Of a stretch of 64,000 bases of DNA, positions 1 to 11,508 are shown piece after piece. The stretch's first letter is position 1; every line of letters starts with the position of its first letter. The notes beneath the pieces were generated by a model. That model worked only from the letters and a program-made list of their open reading frames with translations, ran no database searches and was not told where the DNA came from. The DNA lies in assembly GCA_029215795.1 (NCBI GenBank), contig JARDYH010000006.1, forward strand, positions 26,861,501 through 26,925,500, given 5' to 3'. The DNA is from Anniella stebbinsi (lineage: Eukaryota > Chordata > Lepidosauria > Squamata > Anniellidae). The translations under genes and the position numbers were made by a program.

Positions 1-2400
1 GCTCTTCAACTGGCCATCACAGTTTCAAACTGACAAATATAAAACATGATGGGGGCAGGGATAAAGGTGTTCTGCTAAAGCTGTTGGGTCTGTCTCAGCC
101 AGGCTATGGCCCCTAAGACTCAAGTTTTGAGGTCAATTCTGAGGGCCTTTGGGTGGCAAGTTTAAATCTTGGGGTAACCAGCTAATTTCAAACTACTTTT
201 GAATTGCGGGTCACATTTTGCAGCAGTATTTTAAAAATGACCTTTAAAAAATTAACCCTTCATTCTGAAACAAAAGAGGGAAGCCTGCAGCCTTCCAGAT
301 GTTGTTGGACTGCAACTCCCATCATCCTTGCCTTGAAAGCCATTTTCTTGGTAGAAAGTCTGGGTACGAATCAAATCAAATCAATCAATCCCTCCCTGGT
401 GAGTGGCTGATTGGCCTGGGCTAGGGTGGATGAGTGTTGCTGTCCAACATCAGGAGGAGAACAAGTTGCCCACTCTGTTCTAAGGGAAGGAAATATTGCA
501 TAAGGCACAGATGAGGAACCACTGACTCATGGGCCTAACTTGACCATAGTGGTTCCCATCTGGTCTGTGGAGGCTTGGGCTCCTTCTGTGGGCCCTCCCC
601 ATTTCCCAGTTGGCCTTGAGGCTGCAGGGGACTTGGAGAGGAAATAGAACATGGATAAGGAGGGGATTCTCTTCTCCATTGGGAAGGGGAGTGATGTGCT
701 AAGTGCTGCACCCTCAGCCAGCGTTTGCAGGAGCTTCTGCAAGAGCTGGCCGAGGGCACTTCGCTTGCCCTTTGCCTTCCCCTCAGGGGGAAGGTGAGGG
801 ATGAGGAAATCCGGCTTCCTGCCTAAAGCGCCAGCTGGAAGATCTCCAGCTGGCATTTTGGCCGGGGATCTGATGAGATCAGGGGGTGGTAATGCCACAG
901 GCAGGACCACACTTCCAAAAAAGATTCTGGAGAGGAAGTGGTGAATTGAAATTGATAGGTATATTTCACACTATAAGACTTGGACTGAATAGAGTCTGGG
1001 GTGTCTAGCTTATGAGGGACTATTGTCCCTCATTAGATAGATGCTCATTTTGCTTTCTCAATTCATTCTCTCTTGGGAGTGTGTCACACCTGTTCTGATT
1101 GTATCTCCCCCTTTTCAGTGGTTTGCATTTGCAGAGTAATGAGGAACCTATTTTTGTATAATTATGTTTCTCCCTCTGCCTCCCTCCTGTCTGTTTCTTA
1201 CAATGGAGAATAACATTTTATGCCTCTGACATAGTTGTTGTCCACATGTGATGCTGGCTTGTTTTGGAACGATTAACCATAGTTCCTGGTTCACATGTAA
1301 GGGGAAGCTATGGTTAATTGCACTTTCCTGTTTAGTTTTCCCACTTGTGCAAAGGGAGGAGTAAGGAGGTTGTGTAGACTCACTGCTTCTGCATATCTTG
1401 GGTCAGAATTACATATGAATGTGGGAGCCATTGTGGGTTATGGTCCACAAAAGCTTATGCCACAAAATATGTGTTAAGTTTTCAGGTACTGCAAGACTCT
1501 TGTCTTTACAAAATGCAAAATGCTGAACTAGACAGAAAACGAATGTGAACTACATTGAATCTTATAGAAAATAAACCGTGCTTTAGGTTTGCTGGTTTTT
1601 AATCTCTGCTGTTTTCTTGTGTGCATTCCTGATCTTATCTGTCATTTTAATGCAGCATTCTCTTTTCTTGTTTTTTTTTTGTATTTTATATTTTATCTCT
1701 TTTTTAATCTTGTGAGTTATGACATACATAAATAAGAATTTGGGATGTACTGAAGAACAGTATGTTCAAATGAACAACTAATTAACGTGTATGGTTTAAT
1801 TGAGTCTTGTCAACAACTGGAAACAGACATTTGGTGACTCTTTTAATTTGTGTCTTAAGCCTCCTGTTTTCTTTGGAGGGGAATTTGATCCATAATATAG
1901 TTTAGCAGACTTAAAAATATTTTTTAAAAAGCTTTTCTGTTAGAAGAACCTCTAAAGTAGTTGAATACATGATGAAAAACCAGATTGCTTGTGAAGTGTC
2001 TTAGGGGACAATCCTATTTATGTTTAGATTGCATGGGGAATGCTGAGAGTTGTGGGATTTTTTTCTGTCTAAACATGGATGGGATTGTGCCCTTAGATTG
2101 CCCCCCATCTCTAATATGGAGAAAAACAATATTTAAAGCTTTTTTTTCAATCCTGCTCTTCAACCCAAATTAATACATCAATTAACACATCAATTAAAAA
2201 AATACAGTCCTGGTCCTGAGGTTTACAAGCTCATGGACACAACACAAAAGGAAAAAGGGTTGTTCTGGGAAAGGCATGAGGGGACAAAGCAAACTCCAGC
2301 AGTAGTTCTTAAACTTAGGACCAGTTGTGATGGAACCAGCATGATAGAATGGCTGCTGCTAAGTGACAGTTGAGGAAGAACCAAAGGCAACAGGTGTTTC
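1..2400. other. Unassigned background sequence
   Basis: Apart from a 127-codon minus-strand ORF (527-910) I see no convincing gene here. The stretch around 290-330 resembles the end of a common foldback element (a GTTGTTGGACTGCAACTCCC motif) but no partner arm was found. The rest is AT-rich with short homopolymers and no long open frames. Confidence 0.5.
527..910 (-). CDS. Unrecognised 127-codon ORF (weak exon candidate)
   Basis: This minus-strand frame is open for 127 codons from an ATG and lies in a patch visibly richer in G and C than its surroundings. The predicted protein is rich in Pro, Ala, Leu and Lys. It has a basic run (KGKR) followed by a leucine-rich helix-like stretch (SALGQLLQKLLQTL), an arrangement seen in some secreted peptide precursors. 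There is no clear signal peptide and no recognised domain. An overlapping frame is also open for 74 codons, which favours compositional bias over selection. I do not recognise the product. It could equally be chance, part of a repeat, or a piece of an exon. Confidence 0.12.
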   Translation of the reverse strand: MVLPVALPPPDLIRSPAKMPAGDLPAGALGRKPDFLIPHLPPEGKAKGKRSALGQLLQKLLQTLAEGAALSTSLPFPMEKRIPSLSMFYFLSKSPAASRPTGKWGGPTEGAQASTDQMGTTMVKLGP

Positions 2401-2409
2401 AGAGTGTCT

Positions 2410-2610
2410 TTAAACAAGCATTTTATAGCACACTTGTTACTGGCCACTCACAGATGTTTGCGGGTCCTTCTGACAACAATGTCAGTTTGTACATTTCCCG
2501 CTCCATTTTCCAGTTTTAGCACTAAAAATAAAACCTCAGAAACCCAACTCTTCTGGGATCTATCAATATTTGTCGGGTTTTCCTGCCATGTGCAGGCAAA
2601 GCTGCGCTAA
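2410..2610 (+). repeat. Dispersed repeat, copy 1 of an unnamed family
   Basis: This stretch is similar over about 190 bp to 39745-39935. Both contain the landmarks TTACTGGCCACTCACA, CCATTTTCCAGTTTTAGCAC and a GGTTTTCCTGC motif, in the same order and spacing. I do not recognise the family. Termini are unclear, so it could be part of an LTR or a MITE. Confidence 0.55.
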
Positions 2611-2873
2611 AAATGCTCCACCGGCTCAGATGAGTCACTCACCATGACTCACCCTTCTTGTGCCTGCTGAGGCTGCGTAGATAACGAACAACAGCAGCAG
2701 GGAAAAGCACACGTGCTCTTCTTAGGCTGCATGAGAGTCCCATGCACTGTGAAGGACTTTGTGGCCAAAGCTTTGGGGTAAGCATTGGAGCCCCTAGGTT
2801 GTTTGTGGGGGAAGAAAGTGAGTTTTGTAAGGTGTGGGTAGGTGGGTGGATAAGTTGGTGGGAGAGGGGAGGG

Positions 2874-2925
2874 GAAAGGAAAGGAAAGGAGGGAGGGGTG
2901 AAAGGAAAGGAAAGGAGGGAGGGGT
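2874..2925 (+). repeat. 26-bp purine tandem duplication
   Basis: Two exact copies of a 26-bp purine-rich unit (2874-2899 and 2900-2925) lie head to tail in a GGAAA/GGGA-rich tract that starts near 2860. Confidence 0.85.
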
Positions 2926-3284
2926 GATATCCTTCTAATATCCATTTCCTTGGATTTGGGTTGCAAGCCTCAAATTTGTTACTTGGAAGTAAATTGCAGT
3001 GAATTTAAGATGCCTGGATTTACAGTTGTGGATGTTTTAATTTAAAATTCCGCTTTGGAAAAACGTGAAGTAGCTTTCCTTGTATACAGTTGTGTTATGT
3101 GTGTAGAAAAATATTTCTCAATTAAAAAGAAAGAAAACTACAGAAACATCTTTGCAACAAAGCACAAAAGCAAACTTTCATTTTAACTGAATAAAATACA
3201 GTAAAGGAGATTTTCATTTGGATTTTAAAAACAAAAACAAAAAATATACATGTAAGGGCATGATCCGGTTACTATAAACACTTT

Positions 3285-3550
3285 TAGCTACCTAAACTTA
3301 TGCATGTTTAATTAGAAATAATTTCCATAGAACTCACTGGAACTTACTTCTGAGTAGACATGCAGTAAGTCCCATTGTCTGCAGTGGGGCTTGCTCCTAG
3401 GTAAATGTGCAGGGAAAAGCAGGCATTTAACATTCTCCCATTGAAACCAATGAGATTGTAGAACCCTATGCATGTTTGCTCAGACATAAGTCCCACTGTG
3501 TTCAATGAGTCTTACTCCCAAGTAGGCATGCATGGAATTGCAACCTTAAA
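3285..3550. repeat. Cluster of fragments of a foldback MITE family
   Basis: Several pieces carry the motifs CTTCTGAGTAGACATGCA, AAGTCCCATTG and CCTATGCATGTTTGCTCAG. These are diagnostic of a short palindromic element common in reptile genomes. The pieces look like two degraded, partly overlapping copies. The better preserved copy is at 3959-4049. Confidence 0.5.
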
Positions 3551-3958
3551 AGTACTTAACTTTCATTGGATCATGCCTTTAATTTGGGCTGTGTGTGGGG
3601 GAGGGGGGTGTTGCCTTTTAAATATGTCTAAGAAAATCAACATTATTATCATTGTTGTTGTTATTTACAATTCATTTTGATCTTGTCAGCTAGTGGCACT
3701 GAACACGAACAGTCCATATTCTGCTAGAGCCACCACTTGAACACGAAGTAGATGGCTACTTTGGGGTTAAATGATATCTTTTAATATTAATATTCTATGG
3801 TAGCTACTTGGGCAATTGGGGTGGGGGTAAGTCTCCATATTGAATTCCCCTCTAGCTTTTGAGAACTAGTGGAGAAATGTAATTTAGTGTCATTTTTCTG
3901 TTTGATTACTTAAATTGTTCTTTGCCTATTATTTATTTGCAGATGCTTAAGTACTTTA

Positions 3959-4049
3959 GGCTGTAATCCTATACATACTTACCTGGGAATAAGTCCTATT
4001 TAATTCCATAGAATTTATTTCTGAGTAGACATGCATAGGATTGCGCTGT
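3959..4049. mobile_element. Foldback MITE, about 91 bp
   Basis: The left arm begins GGCTGTAATCCTATACATAC. The reverse complement of the right arm begins CAGCGCAATCCTATGCATG, so the two halves pair along most of their length. It is a non-autonomous DNA element with no coding capacity. A relative lies at 30561-30653. Confidence 0.65.
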
Positions 4050-4089
4050 TAGATAACTAAAGCTTAGATAGCTTTCTTCCTTTCCCTCG

Positions 4090-4300
4090 ACCTTTACATA
4101 TTGCTCAGTTTTTTTTTAAATCCTAGCCCCCCTCCCCCCCCAAATGGTCCCAGATTTGTAGATCCAGAATATGACACCCCTACGGGTGGCCTTTTTAAAT
4201 TTTTTTAATTTTATGTTGGGGGGGTCTGCTTTGGTGGGACGCTTTGCGCGGCAGGCAGCCTTTTTTATTTTTTTATTTTATATTTTCGGGGGGGGTTCAT
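4090..4300. repeat. Low-complexity T-rich / G-run tandem repeat
   Basis: Two imperfect copies of an approximately 65-bp unit, each with a T-rich stretch followed by a run of seven or eight Gs, follow a C-rich run at about 4126-4140. There is no coding signal. Confidence 0.5.
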
Positions 4301-5390
4301 TGTAAAGATTACAACTAGATAATACTTGTGAGGCATTTTGAATACTTGCAAACGCCTTACAAATATTAATTATTTTTCTTGCTTTGCCTTCCCCTGGTTC
4401 ATGTTATGGTGTCACTGCTATCAACCCCTTTAGAGTCCTCTCGACAACAGCCCTTTTTAAAACAGGAAAGTGAGATTCTGGAGAGGCAGTTGGGATTCTA
4501 GAAGCAGAAGAAAAAGCTCAGTGCTTAAACCTTTTTCTGTCTGTCATTTTCCCATCCCAAATGTCCACCCCAACTAGAGGAAAAGCTGTAAAGAAGGATG
4601 GTTTTCAGCCGGGAAATGGCAGCCAGGGAAAAGGGATAAATACCTCTGCATTGCCACTTCTTCAATCCTAGTTGGCTCCTTCAGAAGTATATCTTCCTGT
4701 GTATGTGTGTGAGAGAGGCAGAGTGTGTGTTTTTTAAAAAAAAGCTGTAGGAGTAATGTTATGTGTATCTGTGTGTAATGTCTAATTTGGACTTCAGGTG
4801 GCAGTAAAAGCTCCTTCCTACCATTTTTCTGATTGCCCATCCTGAAGCATTTTTACTTGTTAACATAGGTTGTCTCCGGCTAATGTTCTCTAATGTTGTA
4901 TACTTCTCTGTGTAGTGTCTAATGTAGTCCTGAGGTCAACACATACAACAGTATAAGGAGGTAGAGGCTTGAAGTGAAAGAGTAACCTGTAACACTTCAG
5001 ACCCCAAATCACATTTTTTAAAAATGCTTTCTCATAAAACCAACAAAACTCCACATAATGTATTTACCAAACTAGAACACCAGGGAAATATTATTTATTT
5101 ATTTATTATATTTAATTATATCCTGCTTTTTCCCCAATAATGGGAACCAAGGCAGCTTACAAATTAAAGCATGTACAGTTAAAACAAATACAAAAATTAA
5201 AAATATAATTAAACATTGTAGAATTTTAAAATATTTAAAACATTTAAAAACATTTTAAATACACATACTTTAAAAATCCAAACTATAAGCAGTATATCCA
5301 CAAAGTGTTCTCCCAGCATTCTACTTACAGAGAGGTGTGTGTTTTTGTTTTTCAAATAGCAAAATGTTCAAGAATAATATTCCTCTATAG

Positions 5391-5527
5391 CAGGGTTGGG
5401 CAACTTGTGGCCCTCCATGTGTTTTGGCCTACAACTCCCATCGGCCCCAGGCCAGCATAGCCCATGGGGAGGGCAGATGGGCATTGTAGGCCAAAACATC
5501 TGGAGGGCCACAAGTTGCCCACTCCTG
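5391..5527. mobile_element. hAT-type foldback MITE
   Basis: The terminal inverted repeats start CAGGGTTGGGCAACTTGTGG on the left and CAGGAGTGGGCAACTTGTGG on the reverse-complemented right. Pairing continues inward for nearly 50 bases to a short central loop. The ends resemble hAT-type termini of a family widespread in amniotes. I could not find a convincing 8-bp TSD. Confidence 0.7.
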
Positions 5528-5530
5528 AGG

Positions 5531-6085
5531 CTTTATTTATTTATTTATTTATTGTATTTCTATACAATATTTGGTTCACCAAAATTAAAACCACAAAGTA
5601 CAGCATAAAAACAGTATAAAATATAGATGCATAAAACTACAGCATAACAATACAACCAGAATAAAATTTAGCAGCAATGCAGAGATTTAAACTATAGTAA
5701 CAAATTTAAAACAGCAAAGCTTAATGTAATGCTAAAATGCTCGGATAATAAAAAGGTCTTCACCTCATGCCAGAAAGAGTACAATGTAAGTGCCAGGCGA
5801 ATCTCTCTAGGGAGCTTATTCCACAGCCAGGGTGCCACAGCAGAAAAGGCCCTCTTCCTGGTAGTCACCCACCTCACTTCTTTTGGCAGGGGCTCCCGGA
5901 AAATGACCCCCCAAAATGATCTTAGGGTCTGGGCAGGTACACATGGGAGGAGACAATCCATCAGAAAACCTGGCCCTAAGCCATTTAGGGCTTTGAATAT
6001 TAATACCAGCACTTTGAATCGGGCCTGAACATATACTGGTAGCCAGCGTGAATGGACCCTGAAATGTAACAGTCCACTCTACCAG
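5531..6085 (-). mobile_element. L2-type LINE, 3' fragment
   Basis: On the minus strand the region encodes the C-terminal end of an L2/CR1-clade ORF2. The frame at 5692-6012 has the diagnostic FKALNGLGPG, LPCVPAQTLRS and W.KLPREIR motifs. Upstream on the same strand a WLPVYVQARFKVL segment continues the family signature. The 3' end, at low coordinates, is a TTTATT repeat tail. It is a 5'-truncated, non-functional fragment, which is usual for this clade. Confidence 0.8.
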
Positions 6086-6182
6086 ATCAAGAGTACCACC
6101 ACCACTTCCTGCAGCTGAATGTATAGATCCAGCCTGAATTATTTCCACTGTGTGTACTACCTTCTGATGACAAATAATAAGG

Positions 6183-6502
6183 TAGGGTGACCAGATAAAA
6201 TCCAGGTCAGGGCTCATGTAACTTTAACAGTTGTAGAGAAAAGGAAATTTCAGCCAGTGTCATTTGTATGCAATTAGTTCCTGGTGAAATTCCCTCTTCA
6301 TCACAACTGTTAAAGTTGCAGGGGCCCTGCCTTCTTTTGTATATGGTCACTCTAGTATTGTGCCTGCAACTTTAACTGTTGTGATGAAGAGGGAATATCA
6401 CCAGGGACTAATTGCATACAAATGAAACTGGCTGAAATTCCCTTTTCTCTACAACTGTTAAAGTTACATGAGCCCTGAACTGGATTTTATCTGGTCAGCC
6501 TA
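6183..6502. mobile_element. 320-bp palindromic hAT-type element with 8-bp TSD
   Basis: The element is flanked by perfect 8-bp duplications TAATAAGG at 6175-6182 and 6503-6510, the TSD length of hAT transposons. It starts TAGGGTGACCAGATAAAATC, and the reverse complement of its right end starts TAGGCTGACCAGATAAAATC. Left arm 6183-6322 and right arm 6363-6502 pair over about 140 bp with few mismatches, separated by about 40 bp. An internal TGGTCACTCTA at 6344-6354 looks like the original right terminus of a 172-bp unit. The whole is thus one full unit plus a truncated inverted copy. It has no coding capacity. Confidence 0.88.
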
Positions 6503-7389
6503 TAATAAGGAGCAAGGTAAAGGAGAATTAGACCCTGCTATTGGGTAGAGGGTGGCGGCTACATCAGGGACCTGGTTTTGGGTGTCATGAAAGAACAGCA
6601 AATTATTATTTATTCTTATATTTGTTGTATTTTTACTTCCAAGGAAAGGAACATGTGGGATTTTCTCCACAGTGTCAAAATAACTTGGCCTGCATCTTAT
6701 GCACCTTTTCTAGGAGAGGGGCACTTTTTGCTGTTCCACCTCTGTCTCTAAAATGCCTTGGCTCGGTTCTATACGTGAAAATGTAACTGCTGTCCAAAAT
6801 GCTTCTGTGTGGTCAGAACATCCACCATTAGCCACACCATGAAAGCCCTCCTCGCTAAGACGTCAGAATTGAGAGCACCCTGGCAGGACCTGCTGATTAT
6901 GCCTGGCCAGGACTCCCCTTAAAAAATAAATCTCTAAGCACCACTGAGCAGAGCTGGGTGGAGCTTCCATATTAATTTCCCATAATGCCCAAGAGTGATC
7001 TTACATCAGGGCCATTGTGCGAAATTAAAAAGGTAGCCAGACGCTGGCACTGCTTAGAGTGCTGAGGCAGCAGCCAAGTAAATCTTCCATGAGTTACCAA
7101 AGGAAGAGGGAGCCCAGAGGCATTCTGCCCAGGTGGCCCCCTCAAACCTGGAGCGAGCACTGTTGTGATAATTAATCTGTGGGGCTTCCCCAGTAATTCA
7201 TAGCAAAGAAGAACAGCTGTCCCACAAATCAAAGTGGTGTACTGGAAGAGGAAGAAAAATTTACTTGGACAAATGTTAACAGCTTGTATTAACCATCCAA
7301 TCAACTAGAATTGTTTCAAACCAAGCTGAAGACTGTTTCATATGTAATACCATACAGTGCGGCCCTCTGGGGGAAGGCCTCTTAAACGT

Positions 7390-7500
7390 ATAGCAGAGAC
7401 GAAGAACCTCTTTCAGCCCGTGGGCCAAATTCCATTTGGAGATACTGTCGGGGGGGCTGCATTCCAGGCCTGAGTTTCTGCACCCCAAGTGTTCACCCAA
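7390..7500. repeat. Dispersed repeat (GAAGAACCTCTTTCAG family)
   Basis: The stretch resembles 37325-37460: both have an AACCTCTTT landmark, a CCATTT.GGA segment and GGCTGCATTC in the same order. It is probably one arm of a hAT-type foldback element. The ends were not resolved. Confidence 0.4.
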
Positions 7501-7879
7501 AACTGTTGTGTGTAAAGTAGCCCTAATGGTTCAAGAGATTCCCTTGCTAGGTATGGACATACAGGCTGCCTAGATTCTACATCTTATTGCTGCTTATTGC
7601 AGACAGCAATCCTAGCATATCCCATGAGCATTTTTGTCATTAAGCCACTGACACCACATGCTATGCTACTTCCTGCAATGCACATGCTGCCTAAAGAGCT
7701 TCATGGAAGGGAGCACATGACAATCTATTATGTGGTGCTCAGATGAGCTGTTATGTGACTTGGGATTGTGGCACCCATAGGGGTCCTGTGCATTGCAGAA
7801 GGTAGATCAGGTTTTCTAGTGATCTTCAGTAGATAGTCGAAAAGCTCTGACCCCTATTTGTTTTTAGCAATAGCAGCAA

Positions 7880-7906
7880 TGCACACACACAGACACACAC
7901 ACACAC
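7880..7906. repeat. (CA)n microsatellite
   Basis: A run of CA dinucleotides interrupted once by a G. Confidence 0.9.
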
Positions 7907-7997
7907 GTACATATTAATTAACTTAGGGATGCTAGGTTGTTTACTTTATCATCCACGATGCTTTGTGAATTCTCACTGTTCATATTTTACATACATT

Positions 7998-8352
7998 TAA
8001 GATTCCTCTCTGACTGGATTCACACAACACACTAATCCACTCAGTAGTTGAGTGTGGGTTGTTGTTGAACCATGGATTGTTTGTTGAACTGTGGGTTATC
8101 ATATTGTCTGAATCCAGGATATTTTCCACAGGGTGGCTTGTTAATCATGCATTGTGGCTTCTTTTTCTTGAAGAAACCACCTTGAGATCCCATGATTTGT
8201 CGTTGGGTTGTGGTTAACAACCAATGCTGTGGAAAATGTCCTGGGTTCGGATAACACACTAACCAACAGTTCGGTGAACAATCCGTGGTTCAGCAAAAAA
8301 CCACACTCAACCACGGAGTGTGGCTTAGTATGTTGTGTGAACAGCCCCATGG
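7998..8352. mobile_element. Long-arm foldback element, about 355 bp
   Basis: The left arm (about 7998-8130) starts GGATTCACACAACACACTAA. The reverse complement of the right arm (about 8228-8352) starts GGCTGTTCACACAACATACT. Both then run through TTGAGTGTGG, GGATTGTT and GGA.ATTTTCCACAG landmarks in the same order. By eye the arms are roughly 80% identical. The centre is about 95 bp. It is a non-coding MITE. A less symmetric relative seems to lie at 8800-9110. Confidence 0.7.
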
Positions 8353-8370
8353 TTTATTTCCCTCCTCTCA

Positions 8371-8408
8371 TGTGTGTGTGTGTGTGTGTACACACACACA
8401 CACACACG
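8371..8408. repeat. (TG)n-(CA)n self-complementary microsatellite
   Basis: About nine TG units are followed directly by about nine CA units, making a nearly perfect hairpin of alternating purine-pyrimidine sequence. Confidence 0.9.
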
Positions 8409-8799
8409 TATATGAATTCATGAGGACTAAACGTGGGGATAGGATTCAGGGTCATGAATGTCCCACCTGGAAGAATGTCCCACCTGAATGTTCATATCTG
8501 CTCCACCTTGACATTTCTGCATTTAGCGTGTTACAGGCTTCTATGTGTATCTAGATTAATGTATTTAGAAGCCTCTGTGATTGAGAACCCTAGTTAATGA
8601 GGTTTCCTGATCATGCATCAATGTGTATTCACCCAAACCTGCATAGAAACCCTCTTCTGACCTTCATGCCAAATATATAAATGTCAGGTATGGAGTGGAC
8701 TTTGAAGCCTGTGTGCCCTGTCTCCATCCCCACTTTTTATCCTTCATGCATTTAGGCTAGTACTTCAGCAGGGCAATTAATGGTGAGCATTACATTATT

Positions 8800-9110
8800 A
8801 ACCATGGCAATTCACAAAACAATCATTCTGATGTGGATGAAATGCCTGGTGTGCACATAAAGACAACCCAGAATATGAATTGAGTATAGGTTGTTGTTGA
8901 ATCATGAGTTGTTTTACATGCGAACCCTGCCCTATGGTTTAACTATGGGTTGTTAACCATGGACAACCTAGTAAAAGAACCCATAGCTTTTTGTTGGGTT
9001 GTGAAGTCTGGGTTGTTCATAGTTAATAACTCACAGTTAAACCATTACACAGATTTTGCATGTAATGATACCCCATGATTCAGCGACACCTTGTACTCTC
9101 AATGTTATGT
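8800..9110. repeat. Degraded foldback element related to 7998-8352
   Basis: Repeated motifs such as TATAGGTTGTTGTTGAATCA, CTATGGGTTGTTAACCATGG and TAGTTAATAACTCACAGTT appear in both orientations around a centre near 8960. The arms are too decayed to set ends. Confidence 0.45.
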
Positions 9111-9119
9111 GCAAACCAG

Positions 9120-10440
9120 ACTAATGATTTAAAAACCAAAGTAAAAAAAAAACTGTTTCAAGTCACAACCATTTTGTATCTGGCTTCAAATAGTTTATTT
9201 GAAAAATAAAATAGATCCTATAGGTCTCAGGTCTATCCACCCTTGATGTACTAGATCCAGAGAATCACCCCACCCCCCCAAGTCTTTCCTCTCCTCACAT
9301 CCCAGGTTCCAGATGCATATTTATCCTTGCAAAACTCCCAGAGAGCGTTCTTCAGGGGTTTGTTACATAGTGTGCAATTTAAACTGATGTATCTCTTTGG
9401 TTTATTTGTAATCTATGCAATCTTCTTTTCACTAAACCATGGAGAAAAGAACCTTTAAACCTGTCATTCTATTGGATAAAGACCTTATCTGCTTTTAAAA
9501 AATCAATTCACCTAATTTTAAAAGGGAAAAGAACAAAGTTTATAAAGGAATAACCCTGCTATAAAGATGCAACAACTTTGATAACATAGACCCTGGAGAA
9601 AGGGGTCATGTTAAATTCATGGTTGCCATTTCTGTGGGTCATTTATTAACCTTTGGGGGGGAAACCTGTGTCAAATTAGTGCACCACACACCCGAGTTGC
9701 TTAGCTTGGTCTCTTGACTTATTTTGGTCCACTAACTCGAGGATTCCATTTGACGCTACTGGAATGGGGTGGTGCTGCACAGAAAATTCCACAAGCTTAT
9801 CTTTCTTCCCGTCCCTTCCCGAGCTGAGGGCGAAGGTCTGAAATGCTAAAGCTTTCTCCAGCAAATTCCAGGACTGTGTGCCTCAGAAAAGGTAAATTAT
9901 GTGTGTGGCAGCCACCCTCGTGTTCCCCTGGGGTCTTCTGAAGTAAACATGTAGGCCCTGCTCAACTAGTGACTCCAGATGGGGGTTCACACGCCCCACC
10001 CACATCAGAGAACTGATCTAGCCAGTTCCAGCACTGCAGTACGGAGGGGGAGTTTGCACAGGTGGAAATAAAACCCTGCTTCCTTACAGATCTCCAGTCC
10101 TGAAGTGGGGGCAGTAGAGTTTGTGTTCACACAGTAGACAAATGCCAGAGAGCTCTGTAGCCGTGATGCAGTGGTAAATTTTTATTTGCAGGTGCTGCTC
10201 ATCATGACAGTTCCTTTAGCCACGCCCCCAATGAGAGTTCAAAAATGCAGGCAACTATGTTGATCCATATCGACAAACCAATTCTAGCAATTTTCATCTC
10301 TATCAGCAATGGGGCTTTTGTAAAGCTGTGGGGTCTTAATTGCCCGTTCACCACCAGGTGATCCCAAACTACTTGGTATTACTACAGGGAAAGCTCAGAA
10401 CTATACGTTATTGTTAGAAAAATTCATTTCCCTCTCAGCT
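9120..10440. other. Unassigned sequence
   Basis: No ORF with recognisable content, no clear repeat termini and no RNA gene were seen in this stretch. Confidence 0.5.
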
Positions 10441-10444
10441 ACTG

Positions 10445-10775
10445 TGAGGATCGAAGCTAAACTCAGAGAGAACAGAGAATTCTGAGGGTGGTGCCTGGCG
10501 CTGACACTGTCCTCTTTTCGGCACCAGAAAGACCACCCTCTACTCCCAGGCATTTAATGGTATATGATGAGACATTTATGGCTGCTGTTTTAGAACAAGT
10601 CTATTAGGAAAAACATTGTTTATTGAAATTGTTTTTAGCTGTTTACATTGTTTTTAATTTTTCTATGATAATTTTTTTACTCTTTTTATTATGTTGTATT
10701 TTGTATTTTTATGAATTGTTGTAAAATGCCCAAAGAGCTTCGGCTATGAAATAAATGAATGAATAAATAATGTCA
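10445..10775 (+). mobile_element. L2-type LINE 3' fragment
   Basis: The plus strand ends with the family's 3' signature: a GCCCAAAGAGCTTCGGCTAT motif followed by an AATAAATGAATGAATAAATAA tail. Upstream an AT-rich 3' UTR of about 200 bp follows a decayed end of ORF2. The same signature ends the better preserved copy at 13302-13977. Confidence 0.65.
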
Positions 10776-11508
10776 GTGTCCCTGCTAATAAAAAAGTGCT
10801 GTGAGGAAGGCTACTTTAGTGCATATTCATGAGTGCTAGCCAGGTTCTCATGCACACTATAGCATGGTGAGAGTGAGGAAAGAGACTTGCCTGTGCATGT
10901 CAGAAGCTAAAATGCAGGAATTGAACACATATTGCAAACTCAGAACACAAAGCTCAACATGTCTCAATAAAACATGTATGCATCATTGCCACGTAATAAG
11001 TGCCACTGCTGTGTATTTCTACTGAAATGATGAAAGGATTCTGCTGCAAAAGAAGTCCTGGCTTTTGTTTGAGATGTGTGTGTGTTACAATGTACAGCTC
11101 ATGCAATGTACACTCTATGAGCTGTGATACTGTTGACCTTATTCCTTAACTGGCAAGGTTTGCTGCTTGCAAAATTGTAGCATACCAGCCCAATACTAGC
11201 TTGGTGTAAAATTGGAAGTCCTTCTAAATCAGTTGCTACCTTGCTCTAATCATGCTCAGTGTGTGTGTATATTAGGCTGCAAGGTGGTGGATGAATCAAT
11301 TAAAGCTTTAGTAAGAGTTAATATACTGGGTAAGAGACTAAGCAATGAACCCAGAGGTCACACATTCATATTCTGTCCCTGCCCTGAACTCTCACAGTAG
11401 CTGTAGGCAAGCCTTTATCCTCCCGTCCTCCATCATGTCCCACATCTACAATATGCAGATAATAAAGAGCTATCCCTGAATGCTGCAAAGACCCCTCTTT
11501 CCCCCAAC

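Noticed and set aside
8371..8408. CRISPR or other regularly spaced repeat array
   Set aside because: It is a dinucleotide microsatellite. No direct repeats with unique spacers were found anywhere in the window.
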